Shown: in pieces, positions 46,098 to 58,686 of the stretch
How the letters are laid out: the number at the start of each line of letters is the position of its first letter
Numbering within the stretch: the first letter of the stretch is position 1
Origin: Melastoma dodecandrum
Lineage: Eukaryota; Streptophyta; Magnoliopsida; Myrtales; Melastomataceae
Reading direction: 5' to 3'
Length of the DNA stretch: 64,000 nucleotides
Assembly: GCA_029817715.1 (NCBI GenBank)
Contig: JARUPY010000546.1
Span: 1-64,000, forward strand
Position numbers and translations under genes: made by a program
Notes under the pieces: model-generated
Database searches by the model: none
Told to the model about the DNA's origin: nothing
What the model saw: the letters and a program-made list of their open reading frames with translations, nothing else

Positions 46098-49000
46098 TCG
46101 GGCCAATGAGGCTTAGAACAAAACAAACTTATCTGGGAAGCAATTCGCTTTTCATTTTTTCTTCTTCTTCTTCTTCTTCTTCTTTTATCATAAACTGTGA
46201 GATGTTTATACGTAGAATGAGATTCAATTTTTCTTCTGTATGGGAATGGTTTTCTGACATCTTTACTCGCTAAGCTTGAGTAATAATAGAAATATTGTTC
46301 TGTCACCTGTCCCCTATGTCCAAGGTGTTACTCTTGTTGACCCACCACCATGAATAATATAATCGTTTCATGACATTGCCACTTGTTAATACTTTCAATT
46401 CAAAAATAAAATTACGAAAATATTTTAATTCAAAAGTAATTGTCCATGTTATAATGAGAACTAACTCACTTCATCCACTTTGATGAAATAGTTTTTACAT
46501 TTTTTTTTATTTTTCATCTTCAACCAATTTAACTCTTGTTCAAAATATTATAAAATCGTATTAGTAGGATGGTTATGTGAATAAACATTTCAACAACAAC
46601 AACAACGCCTTTATTTTTTATTTCTATTTTTATTTTTGGGACGCGGCAGTTTAAAAAATAGAAAGTTTCGGTTAAGAGTTGAGAGAGGTGAATCATGCCA
46701 GTTGTGCAGACAGCAAACACTCATCCGTCTAATTTACTTCAAATAAAAACTTTGTACATTAAACTCATGTGATCTGATTCGGACCACCTCAAACTTAGCT
46801 CCCATGAAAGATGTATCAAAAACATTTTTCCAAAAGTCTACTTGGAAAGGGAAGGTCTCGGGCCCCCTCCGGTCGTCCACCATCCCGATACGACGCCCGA
46901 TCCACACGCTAAGGGTCCGAAAAAGTCAACGCCATCAAATCTAGATCATCCCCCCATTATTCGAGAATTCGATATAACATAAGGTGTGGGAGCGGGTCCA
47001 CGACCTTGTCATATCTTATCAATATGCAACTATTTTTTCAAAAGATATTATTCACGTTCCCGAATACACTGCATACAGCCCTAGTTCGAACGCGTCATGC
47101 ATATTCATCCGCTCGACGTTTCACGGACGCACGCGATCGATACGGATGCACTTACTTAAACATTGTCGTGGATAGAAACGGAACAGGGATACGTAACCAA
47201 CAATCGATCATTCGTAAACCAACCTTGAATCTCTATGGGACATTAACTCTGCACAACTATATTTGCGTACTTCCACATTTAGCTAAACATTAAATCGTGG
47301 CTTTCTCCGGAACAACTTTGAGAAGCGATCTCCTTGTTGGGGAAAAAAGAATGGATAAAAGTAATACTTAGTTGGGTCGTGTCAGAAGGTGTGCAGTAAG
47401 TAAATCGACTAATCGGGAAATGCATGACCATGGTGTTAGACAAAAATGGGTGGGGTGCGTGAGGGAGGAGATCATCCGTAGGAATGTCGTATTACGATCT
47501 GAATGACACCCCCACCCCCGACTTTGGATAAGACAGGCTTGTCGCCGATCACGTCCCGAAAATTACTCCCCGGGGAGCAAGTCATGATTCCACAATTTGA
47601 GTTCGGGGGAACAACCTTCTCTCTCTTTTCTCTTTTTCCCCGCGCGGTTATTGTGACCGCTTAGCTATATATACTAAATGAATCTCTTTTTTTTTTCACG
47701 TGAGATTGTGTTTACCCGTCGTTTTTTTGGTGGTACTCCTTTCAAACGCAGCCCTTAAACTCAAGCCCCGTACGAGCTCATTAAACTGACACCTTTTTTG
47801 GGTTAGATCGGACCAGTACCGTAAACGGACGAGGAGACCCATCATTAATTTTACTAGACTTAACCGGACTCTGATACCATATTAGAATATCGGACTGACC
47901 CATATACCGAGCTCATCACACAAGTCCAGCGAAGTTCCTCTCTAAAACAATTAATTATATACTAAATCGGACTCTTCTTTCTTTTTAATGGGTGATTGAG
48001 TTTGCTCCTTTTTCGTAGAAACCCTTTTCAACAATTATTATCTCTTACCCACACGCATAAACTAAACACACTTCCTAGCACGGCTAACTACTACTTATAG
48101 AAGTTTTGTTACCGTTTATCGTTTAGACCCAACTCGTCTTCGACAGGTTTATTCCGGAAGTGACTGACTTTTTATATTTATTTATTTTTTCCGTCAATCC
48201 TCCGGTTTCCCTATTCTTACTACCTTTATTAATTATTTTATTTTTCTCCTCAACACCTTCCTTGCCCCTTTCTCTTTTTTTGGATGCCCTTCGATTTCTC
48301 TGTCTTTCCTATTAATTTTTTTCCCTTTTTTTTCTCACGTCCTTTATTAATTGTTTTCCTTTTGTATTGGTTTTTTCCATGTCCACCACACTTTCCCCTT
48401 TTTTCTTAAAATTGGGAACGAAAAGAGTCAAGAACCCTCTCCCTACTTTGCCCCTTTCCCACCATGCCTCGGTTGAACATGAACTCTGCTGAACATGAAC
48501 ATGTTTTGAATAGCGAGTTTTAATTTCCTCTTTTGATATTGCTATTACTAAGAACAAATTTTTTTAAAAAAATTTAATGACGAGATCGAGATACGAGAAA
48601 TTTTAAAACGTTGTAACGTAACTGGAGAGCCTCCAAAATAAGTTATTTCGATAAGAATAATTTAGGGAAATACTGACATTATCGATCACATTCTAGCGGT
48701 TCTTATTGAAATCAATTTTTGCTAATCAAACAAGGTCTATATATATATATACCGTCGTTGTAATTCACGGAAAAAAATAGTTGGAATTAACAAAAAGTGT
48801 AAAGGGGGGCAAATTGGAGATGAAAAATCAGTGTCTCAGAATTAAATAGCCATATGGGGAAATGGGATGAGGCCTAACTTTTTTTTTTATTATAAATATG
48901 AAATATAATTTATTGATTTTATTTTCTTTTTTTGGGAGTGGGTAAAATCCATACAGATACGTGCTGGACTCAAAAAAAGGACATAACGAGAATCAATTCG

Positions 49001-49495
49001 CGTTCGGCAGTAATTAGGGACGGAACACACGATTAATCACTCCCTCCATTTTGTAATTAAGAAATTTCGACTTGAACATGTAAGAATTTCGAGTAAAATG
49101 TCGTCCGGTTCCTGAAATGGACTAACCCCACCCAACAATTAATCTAACGCGTCAACTAGATTATTATGATACTCGAGTCTTACCTCTGGTATTATTAGGA
49201 TAGTTAAAAATGGTTTATCTTCTTTTTTTGAAAGGTTAAAATCAAGGGGAATCATTAATTAAATTTCTGACCTAAAAATTTCGGCACTTAATCATAATGA
49301 TTAAGCGAGACAGAGCCACCATCATGTCTTCCTTCTTCGATACGTACGATTCCCCAAATAGTTCAGGGCCCTAAAGGACGGTTTCGTCCATTCACGCTAT
49401 TATTCTCCTCCCCCCCCCCCCCCCCCCCACCCCTCCCCAATGGCACCCCCCGTAAATATCCCGATACTCCCAGGGCGTTCCCGTAATTCGATCCA
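46098..49495. other. long intergenic region, AT-rich
   Basis: No gene recognised. CTT microsatellite at 46,158-46,184 (unc-13 3' UTR), AT microsatellite near 48,738-48,752, C-run at 49,412-49,428. A possible minus-strand TRIM/LTR relic lies at about 47,660-48,030: 'ctctgatacca' (47,871-47,881) is the complement of an initiator-Met primer site, and an 'agctatatatactaaatgaa'-like segment occurs on both sides of it. I could not define ends. Confidence 0.35.
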
Positions 49496-49505
49496 CATAT
49501 ATAAG
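49496..49505 (+). promoter_or_regulatory. TATA box upstream of the EDA6-like gene
   Basis: 'catatataag' followed about 50-120 bases later by a CT microsatellite and a pyrimidine-rich leader. The ATG is some 650 bases on, so a leader intron is likely. Inference from position. Confidence 0.45.
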
Positions 49506-50159
49506 GCCGTGGACCACGCCTCCTATCACACCCTCGCCCTCATTCTGTTCTCTCCTCTCTCTCTCTCTCTCAATCTCTCTAAAAATCCTTCTCCTCCTCC
49601 CCTCTTTCTCTACTCCGCCGTCCGCCGCCGCCGTCCGCCATCAGCCGCCGCAGCAGCTCCTTCCTCCATCCGATTCCGATTTCTTCAGATTTATCCTCGT
49701 GTTTTTTTGGCCCTCCCCCCACGCTCGCCGTCTACCTCCATCGTCCGACGCCCTCTTCTTTCCCCCCACCCTACCCCCTCCTCTGAGTTTCCTTCCCTTT
49801 TATAAAAACGATTCCGTAACTGCCGGTTTTTTGAATTGTTTATTTTATTTAATTATTTTATGTTTTTGGTCTTTTCGCCCTCAGTCCTTCCCTCTACCTG
49901 TTTCTTTCCCCTACTTTCGTAATTTCCACCTATCGTCCTATTTGTGCATTGGCGAAAATAACCCCCCGCTTCCCCGACGTTCCCCTATGGACGATTTCCC
50001 CCTCCAATCTTTTCCCCCTGCGCAAATAAGATTTTCGATTTGACGCTTCTGCCCCTACACAACCCTAATCTCCCCATTTTGCCCCTACACTCCCCGCGGT
50101 TTTTACCGTGCTGTCCCTTCTGAAATCCCTCGACGTGGCATGCATCAGGGCGGTAGATC

Positions 50160-50717
50160 ATGAGCTTCCACGCCCGCAGGATCCTGCCACCTGGCTTGTC
50201 CAAGAAGCGCAAGGAGGGGGAGGCATTCTACAATCCTGCCCCTCTTCACAACAAACGATCCACAACAAGCCCGAGCCCGAGCCCGAGACCGAGACCGAAC
50301 CACGCCTTCGTCAAGCCGACGCCACCATCCGATGCCCCAACGGCGGCAGCCCAAGCCAAGGGCAGGAAGCCCCCGGACAGTCCGGCGATCGACAACCGGA
50401 TCCTGGCGGGGTACATGGCGCACGAGTTCCTAACGAAGGGGACCATACTAGGGCAGCGATTCGACCCCGCGCGGGCCGAGGCGGTTGCAGTCAGTGGGGC
50501 AGAGCCGAGGAGGAGGCCTGGAGTAGCCGAGCGGAGCCAGAGCCAGGGAAAGGGGAAGGAGAAGGAAGAGGAGGAGGATGAGACGACGACGGCGATGCAG
50601 CAGAAGAGGAAGGAGCACCCCAGCTACGCTGATGTGGCGAGCATGCTGAAGGCGGAGGGGGCCCACATCCCTGGAGTTGTTAACCCGAGCCAGCTCGTCA
50701 AGTGGTTGCATCAGTGA
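50160..50717 (+). CDS. small conserved plant protein, EDA6-like (tentative)
   Basis: Single-exon 185-residue frame in a GC-rich island that stands out from AT-rich flanks and has plausible promoter signals. The N-terminus is basic (MSFHARRILPPGLSKKRKEG), followed by a Pro/Ser-rich disordered stretch. A conserved-looking core 'NRILAGYMAHEFLTKGTILG' then 'QRFDPARAEAV' follows, then an acidic Glu run, and a C-terminal segment with SYADVASMLKAEGAHIPGVVNPSQLVKWL. The core resembles plant proteins annotated as embryo sac development arrest 6. I recall this resemblance only moderately well, so I give no symbol. No enzymatic motif, signal peptide or membrane segment; probably nuclear or cytosolic. 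Confidence 0.65.
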   Translation: MSFHARRILPPGLSKKRKEGEAFYNPAPLHNKRSTTSPSPSPRPRPNHAFVKPTPPSDAPTAAAQAKGRKPPDSPAIDNRILAGYMAHEFLTKGTILGQRFDPARAEAVAVSGAEPRRRPGVAERSQSQGKGKEKEEEEDETTTAMQQKRKEHPSYADVASMLKAEGAHIPGVVNPSQLVKWLHQ

Positions 50718-53700
50718 TGGCGTGTCTCATCTTCATTGGTCGGCTCCAGTTACTAGTTTTCTGTAGCGTTAAAGAACAGGAAGAAGAAGAAGAAGAAGGG
50801 AAGAAAAAAAATGTCCCCCTCCTCCCACCCCAACGCCTAGATTCGGAGAGGCATTCCGTTGGGCTGGAAATCGCAATCGTCCGAACCCGAACGCGTTCGC
50901 GATCGCCGCTCGCCTTATTCTCTCGTGTTCCCTATCGTTTCTTGTAAGTATTCCGAACATGATTCGAGATGTTTCGCGCTTTTGCGGTTGCAGATTCCCC
51001 TATCGTTGGATTGGATAGCGAATCCCCTATCGTTCATTTAGGTTTTAAAACATCCGTGACACGGGAATGTCGTAATGTCCACTTCGATTGCAGTGGCTTT
51101 CTTGTAGTTCGTGCCCGCGGTAGTGGTACAATTTGGGGTCGACTGCCGATCTCGTGGATCTTACCGACTCTTCTCTGTTGGGCATGGATAACACATGAGG
51201 TTCCTAACTCTACCGAGTGAAGTGAAGTGAATCGGTAGATTAGTTGCGTCTTGCATGACCGCGGCGGATAGTACGTCAAGTTCCATGGTTTGGTGTGATC
51301 GGGGGGTCGCGTGATCGCGTGACGCATGATAAACCAATGTGTAGTAAAATGGATCGTTAGATGACATGATCTCTATGCATCTCCCAATTAGACTAGATTT
51401 GAAGTCATTGGCAGGCAAATGGATTTTGTTAGTAATTTCATGCCTTAATTTAATCACTTTGAACAGAAATGCCTTGTTATTTACTTGCGCTTATTAAATT
51501 CGAATCTTTGAAGTAAAATGGGAACTTTTATGTTTTCAATTGAAAAAAAAAACATGAGGTTGAAGTATTCAAATTTTAGAGAAGGACATCAAGAGTCTTC
51601 CCTAAAACTAAGTTTTTCATACAAAAATAAAATATCGATATGAATATTTTACTTTCGCTTAGAATAATATGATAATAAAATAAAATAAAATAAAAGAAGT
51701 TTGAAATTCCACAAGAACTTTGGGTGCATTAGAGCCGGCGAGGCCAGCCGCCATTGTCAGACTCCACATTGTTCATTTCATCCTGAATCTTTGTCCAAAT
51801 TCAGATTGTCCACCTCCATCTTCCGAGTATAGAAACTTGTCTACCCTGTCGTTTCACCCCGTTATGCATATTATTATATCCATCGGCTCAAAACTGTTGT
51901 TGTCCTCCCTCGAACTAACACGACGGACGAACGAACACGATCACCATCGTGTCACATGCATGCATTTCTCCCAAAATAACTTGCAAAACGTGGAACGTCC
52001 TTTGTATGATGAAATCGCCTTTCGACAGAGGAGCGGTTAAAAGACATAAAGAGTTAGGGTTTCTTGCTGACACGGGAATGTTCCTCGTTCATGGTGGTTC
52101 GTAAAAACCTTGAAGGGAAATAACACCCCGATAAAAAACAAATGGTGGAAACATATAATAAATAATCCCCCAAGATTATTTCTTTTTGAGCTGGAATAAT
52201 CTCTCGGGGCCACATCATGTACAAGGAATATTGTTATTTTCACCTTTTTCTTTTTTCGCGATGGATTTTGAAGATCAAAACCCGGCATTGTGATGTGCAA
52301 GCCCGTATTCCTCATATTAGTTCTCCATATTCCTTGTACTATTGATGTTGATATTGTTATCAAAAGCAAGGGAAATTCGCATGAACCACACACTTAATCT
52401 AGAAATAAGAGTATGCGATCATTTTGTTCTTCTTCTGGGTACGAACCAATTGGGTCGAAAGCATAAAACTTTCGAAAAGGTTTTGGTTTGGGCAGAGAGG
52501 GTTAGGTGGGGTGGGGGTAAACTAAACGACAACCTCAGTTATTGCATACCCATACCCATGTGATGTTTCTTTTATTCCAATTTCCCCATATATCCATATC
52601 CCAATTTAGAGAAAACGGGGCCACCCGTAACACACACGAATTGTTGAATCTTGGGACCTCGATTCCAACACCCAAAATCAGAACGTGCAGGCGACATGAA
52701 GATTTGTTGAAGATTAAAATATATCCTTTTTTTTTAACGAAACTCTAAAACAAGATATTAATGGGTAAAAAAGTCGGACAGACAGATCGCCCGATAAAAT
52801 TTAGGGCCCGGCATTTTACTAAGGATGTGAGGTGATATCAGAAAGTACAAAAAATTAATCACGTGTGGCCACGACATGTCGCGTTTGGACCATGCGTTAA
52901 GAGGTTGTACGATTTGGGCCGATCCACACAAAAGTCGCTGGGCCTGAAGCCCTCTAATTAGGGCCGATCAAGCCAATCCATTTAAGTCCGGCCCAAATTG
53001 AATGCCACGTCGTCTTATGGATCAACGACGTATGCCGACAGCACCTGTGTCCAGGCAGATTATCAATGTCTCTCCTTCGGGTCTAGTCTCTATTTGTTCC
53101 AAAGAATCGAGATACTACAACAAACAAATATATGGCTCGAGTTCGTCCAATGTTTCCATGTTTTGCCACTCCCAACGCCCTTCCCATTTTATGCTAAATT
53201 TGTACAAGGAAATTTCCAGGTCGTCCATGAGTAGTTGACCCGACTGAACATCCAGGATGATTTCACTCACAACCTCTTTCTCGCATCATCAATCCCAATT
53301 TTGATTTCTTTTTTTTGTTTGAGTGGTGATGGGTGGTACTAACTATTTGATCCCGAAGTGGGTTTCTCTTTTCTATGATCAGGATGAGGGAGCTCCTCTC
53401 TTCTCTTCCATCCATCATGAAGGCCCACGAATAAGGCATCGATCAAAAGCCGTATGTCACGACAACATTGTCCGTAACCAACGTAATGTCCCTGTCAAAA
53501 ATTGTGTATGGGAGATTCACGTTTGTGGGTCTTACACGTTGGTAGATGAATTACTTAAAAGAGCTATGAAAATTATCATCGAAAGTTTCTGTGCTCCACA
53601 AAATGTTGGAAGGGTGGGAGGGGCCTGTCTCTGCCTTTTAATCAATCACTCTCCTCGCGCATATGGGGACAGTGACGGATCTTCCTCAAAGCCAAAGGTT

Positions 53701-56318
53701 ATTCTAAACTATGTCATACATTCACACACAATAGTAACATTCATTCACCTTTCAATAAATGGCATTAGTAAAACTTTTGGTCTACAATTCTATTCGATTA
53801 GGATTTGACATGTAAAGAGGTAAAGTTTCTAAATAGGTTTGAAATCAAGATCTTACTTACCTATCAAATCAGATGTAAGACACAAGGGATCATTTTAACA
53901 TAAGGGACCGTAGAAGGACCACCTGAATATTTGTTATTACAAGCACGAGTGGCGCGAATCCGATAATGTCCCGACGAGGAGGGAGGGCGTCTTTTTTTTT
54001 TTTGGGGGGGGGGAGGGGGCTTGGGTTAGGTGTATGAATTTGGTTAGGGTTAGGTTAATATATAATCCAATAGTGTCCTTACCAAAAGATAGGATAAGAA
54101 ACAAAATGCCTAAGCCTACTAAGGATGGAGAAGATAGCATTCTAGTTCCGGTTCCTCTTGTCCTCTCACACAAAAAGGAATTCTTATGATTGGTTTGGGT
54201 CCCCCCTCCCCTCTCCTCCGTCTTTCATTTCCTTGTGCTTTCAGTGCGATTCGCATCAGAATTTTTGGGAAAAACAAATACAACATAATTCCATTATAAC
54301 ATGATATAAAATTGAATAAATTTTATTTCTCTAACCGTGTAATGTAAAAACGAGAATCTAGTTGAATTTATCATGTCGGGTCCAGCTTAATGTAAGATAC
54401 GGGAAACATAGCTAAAGGGATTGTACTTGTGCGTAAGCAGCTTTATCGGTCATGTCTTGAAAGGTGGAGGAATTATTAGGGGGGGAGGGGGGGGGGGGGG
54501 GGTTTCAAGTGGCCAACAAGGTTGGGAGCACTTTGAATTGTCGGTTCAATTCCAACTAAGGCGACCATATCGATGGACCAAAATTGAAGTGGTATACATG
54601 GGGATTAGTAAATATGAATTCGGACTTAGTTTTTAAGCGATTCGTTTCATCTACATGGGTAAAATAAACTTGCAAGGGCAAACTGTTCTACTCATCAACA
54701 GAAGGGTTCGATTTCCTACTACATGAGACGAGAGCATAAAAAACGATTGATTTGACGGTTTTATTCATGTAGATTTGATTCCCCCTTTCAATCTTCTTTT
54801 TTCAAATTTTCCTTTACTTTAGTAGTGGGGTTTGGGGAATAAGAAGAGGATATTCTATTAGGGAGCTAAGGCTAAGGTAAAAGGAGTAATAAACCACTAA
54901 CTTCTATTTATCCATCGTTATTATTGGGTTACTGTTTAAGCATGCAATTTTAGAATTTATTTCGAGGTTTGGATTTCATAGCTGAATTTGAACCCACTAT
55001 ATTTGAGTAGAAGCATATTGGTGAATTCGGAGAATAAGATCCAAAAGTGCTCCTCGAGATAATCAGAGGAGAAGAACTCGATAAGACTGGCCTTGAAATG
55101 GAAGTTAATATAAATATTATAGAGAAAAGAAAAGAACGTGGTCGAATGGTTAAGACACGATCAACAAGTAATCCCGATAAAGTAGTAAACATCTGGATCC
55201 TAGATTTTATGAATCGGATCATCAATGACCCAGTTCTTTGTTCATCCAGTGGTTCAAGCTAACTTATAAATGGTTTATTCTGATTCAATAACAAATACAC
55301 GATTAATCACTAAATCCAAAGTCGGCGGGTGGCCAATTGCTTTTGCTCTCATCGCCCGTGTCCTGAGGTGTTTAGAAGGTGTCCTAAATTCGTCTATGCA
55401 TCATACCGTGTTAACAGCTCATCATCACCGCCGTCGCCTCCCTAAGGCAGACTTCAGTAGAAGAGTCTGTCGTCCGATCGCCAAATTTCCTCTATCTAAC
55501 CGTCACTTTGTTTGTGTTCGTGATGACTGTAAGTTTATAAAAGTTTTTTACTTTTGTATACTCTCTCGTTGTTGATAACACAAGTCTTATTTTTTGATCA
55601 TTCTACTTAAATTCCGTACGACGACCACAAAACAACACATGTCCGCACATTACGTAAAGTGCGTAAACAACTACTTATACATCAACTAGTTGGTATATCA
55701 TTTTCCTATTTCCAAGCTTACCCCGTAATAATGCAACACGCTTAGCCGAAAGCATTAGTCGTCGTGAAAACTACCCATCATTTGGATGCAATGAATACAA
55801 GGGCTTTGGTTGAGAGGGTTATTACGTTTTGACTGTCTTAAAAAGATATTTTAAGCCCACCGTCCGATGCTCATTACAGGATCACCTTCTCCTCCACCAA
55901 CTATCATCCCTGCGCAAGAAAATCGTGATAAATATCGGCATACGCTTTGCTTACAAATAACCAAAAAATGATAAAGCAAAAGAAAGCACATAAGAGGGCC
56001 AAACTTAAGATCACCATGCCGTGTAAATCCACCGAAGCTATTTCAAGTTGGTTTTCTTTGGTTGTTTAATCTTTATTATACCATAACACATGAATTTCAT
56101 TGGATGATTATTACCGAGATGCGCACGATGTAAGAGATAAATAAGAGAAAAAGGGGTTTCTTCGCTCCCTTTGTTGAGTTTAATTAATAATCGATCGATG
56201 GTTTTACCTAATTCAATGACTAGAGGAGCACAAATCCCTCTTCTCTTTCGTGTGTCCGCGGGGTGGAATGGAATTTTAACGCAATGTCCACCGACTAAAT
56301 CACCTTTTCTTTGGCTAC
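50718..56318. other. long intergenic region
   Basis: No gene supported. The stretch 54,700-55,300 shows unusually coherent plus-strand coding-like sequence (Lys/Glu-rich frame 55,047-55,262) with words resembling tRNA T-arms nearby ('gggttcgatttcc' at 54,704). This could be organelle-derived DNA, but I could not match it. G-runs at 54,005-54,012 and 54,480-54,502. Confidence 0.3.
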
Positions 56319-58329
56319 TGTTGACCTGGTTTTGATGATGAACTTAAATGACATGTTACTGGTGGTAAGCGACATGTTACTGGTGGTCAGTAATAATGTT
56401 TCACAAGTTATGTGTTCATTCTTAATGATGAGCTTGATCAATACGTTGCTGAACCACAGCTAGTAGCAGTTATATATTATTGCGTTCCAGTACACTGTTA
56501 CTGTGATATTACGCATAGAAGTTGAAAATATGGAAACATATTTTTAATAATCATGATTTATCCTAAGATTTATTTTAATCTATCTCAGATAATTATTCTG
56601 AGCGTCTAGGTTCGTTTAACGTAGCCTAATGATTTTATCATAAGCACTTAGTCAACAAATAAAATGAGATTACCTTTCCAATTTCTATTTTTGGAAACAA
56701 AATATCTTTCTGATTCCCTGCAGCAACGTCTCGCTGTAATGGGATAAAATATCAAATTAAATTTATTTGATTATCACAATCAATTAGATAAGATAATGAT
56801 TAGATAATGTAGATTGGAAATAAATTATCTAATTGATACGGTTAAAGGAAGTTACCGTTGGTTCTTACCTTCTATGAAATAGCGAACGTTAAGCAGACCG
56901 TTGCTGTCTCCTCGCTGCCAGTTTTGGCAATAAATCTTGGTGATTGCCTAGACGATCTCCCTCCTCCTTCTCCTTTATAAACAGACCAGTGACGACTAAA
57001 TTAACCGCCTTTGTGCATCTGTGTGGTCTGTGTGAGCTTTGTGCGTCGACGGAGAGCGGAAGGTGCTAAGTGTCTCCTGGTTCTTTCTCTTGCAAGCTGC
57101 GTGTGAGAGTGTCAAGGGGCTGAGGTCAGATCCCTTGAATCGTCTGAGAGGGACTGGGTGTCCTCGGTGCGTTCAACGAGCAGCCGGCGAATCGTCTGAG
57201 GGAAGCTAAGTGAATACCTGCTCTGAATTCAGTAACCGGTTGCTGACCCATCGGCAAGAAGCCGTTCTTGTCGTGTCTTTTCGCAGGGAAGTCTCGAGCC
57301 TACGGAGTTTGAGCAGTTAGACACGCACTTGCGGGTGCGCGCCAGAAGTCTCGTGCCTGCAGGGTAGAGCAGGAGTTGGGAACGCCGCCGGAGTGGAAAG
57401 AGTTCCTCCTGAGCACAGGGGTGCTGTGCAGAAGTCTTGAACGCCTGATACAGAGGGTTAGTAAAGCAGGTTGCGTGGAAGCCAACGGATCGGAAAATTC
57501 CACCCTAGGCACTGGGTGTGCAGTGCAGTGAGTCACGGCTGTGGTAACCGTGCACGTCCGAACTGAGTGTAGGACGGATACCTTCTAAGTGGCTTTGTGG
57601 TTTTCTTTGTGATCTTTGTGGTTCCTATCTTCGTGATCTTTGTGGTTCAACTTTGTGGTTGTCTCTTAAGCAAGTGCAGGCTTATCTTAAGGAGAGACAA
57701 GATCTGTGTGGAAATCCTCTGCTGAACGATAAAGTGCTGAAGCAATCCTTCGCTGTGAAGCAGAAACGAGCTGCTCTCTGAGAATACATTCTTCACCGTA
57801 AGGAGTTATCTGCAAGGATTTATACTCTAACATAACGTTGTCTGTGCTCTTTGATAAGTCAGGTTTATATTAAGCGACAACGAGCTGTGTGGAATCCATT
57901 GAGCTACCAACTGCTGAGGATAAGCATCATTCTGCTGGAAACGAGAAGACGTCCACTGTGTGAGGAGCTGACCGTTGCCAGGAGTGATCATCTATTGTAC
58001 AGGATTCTAAATCTCACTTTGTGAGAGGAACATACGCCTAGTGCAAGGGCTCTTTGTACTCATTATTTTATATAGTAGAATCACCTTGTTGGTGGAAAGT
58101 GGAAGTAGGTCAATTAAGGCCCAACCACTATAAATCACTGTGTCAATTACGATCGCGCAACACTCGTACGAAAACCTACTCGACAAAATCGTAACAGTTA
58201 CAGTAAGGTATTTCTCATTCTGAGAAACGCTCTGCTGTGATACAGTATGCTTCCGCTTACACCGAGAAAGGGCGAAAAAGTGATAAACACTAATTCACCT
58301 CCCTCTTAGTGTACATAAACGATCCAACA
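56319..58329 (+). repeat. 5' LTR of the copia element (2,011 bp)
   Basis: Starts 'tgttgacctggttttgatga' and ends 'gatccaaca', matching TGTTG...CAACA terminal inverted repeats, and stops two bases before the primer site. A TATA box 'ctttataaac' lies at 56,973-56,982, so U3 is about 650 bases and R-U5 about 1,350. The right border is firm; the left border rests on the inverted-repeat match because the 3' LTR cannot be seen. Confidence 0.75.
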
Positions 58330-58331
58330 AT

Positions 58332-58343
58332 TGGTATCAGAGC
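58332..58343 (+). other. primer-binding site, initiator-Met tRNA
   Basis: 'tggtatcagagc' is complementary to the 3' end of plant initiator methionine tRNA and lies two bases after the LTR. Confidence 0.92.
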
Positions 58344-58462
58344 GGGTTTGCTGGAAAGCTTTCTGTGTGATTGCTAGTACAGAACTCTGTTGCTGAACCA
58401 AAACAGCTTGTTGCTGACAGTCTTACATTAAGCACAGTAAGGTGCTGCTGAGTACTGAACAG

Positions 58463-58686
58463 AATGTCAATGCTCTTAACTGATGGTCATTCGACTGAAC
58501 GTCCCCCGCTCTTTGCAGGATAACACTTCTCATATTGAAAAATGAGTATGCATTTGTTCATTGGAGCGAAAGAAGCCAATTGCTGGCTGATTATAATGGA
58601 AGGAGCCCATTATAATTCCATCTAATTCCACTTACTCTCGGCATGAAATTGAAAGAAAGAGAATCATTTCTCTCAACACTAAAGCA
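58463..58686 (+). pseudogene. damaged 5' part of gag
   Basis: An ATG at 58,463 opens a short frame containing the RPPLFAG motif that begins copia gag proteins, but the frame is lost near 58,520. Recognisable gag pieces (GAKEANCWL, then RHEIERKRIISLNTKA) continue in changing frames up to the long frame at 58,687. Several small indels are needed to explain this. The break means gag cannot be made full-length from this copy. Confidence 0.65.

Noticed and set aside
49412..49428. Long C-run, and G-runs at 54,005 and 54,480, as possible regulatory G-quadruplexes
   Set aside because: Homopolymer runs of this kind are common in intergenic plant DNA and their lengths are error-prone; no regular G4 spacing was seen.
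53323..53808. 161-residue plus-strand ORF
   Set aside because: No recognisable domain, no promoter or exon context, and composition like the surrounding intergenic DNA. Could not be supported as a gene.
55138..55160. 'ggtcgaatggttaagacacg', resembling a tRNA-Leu D-arm
   Set aside because: No matching acceptor stem, anticodon arm or T-arm at the right spacing, so no tRNA is called.
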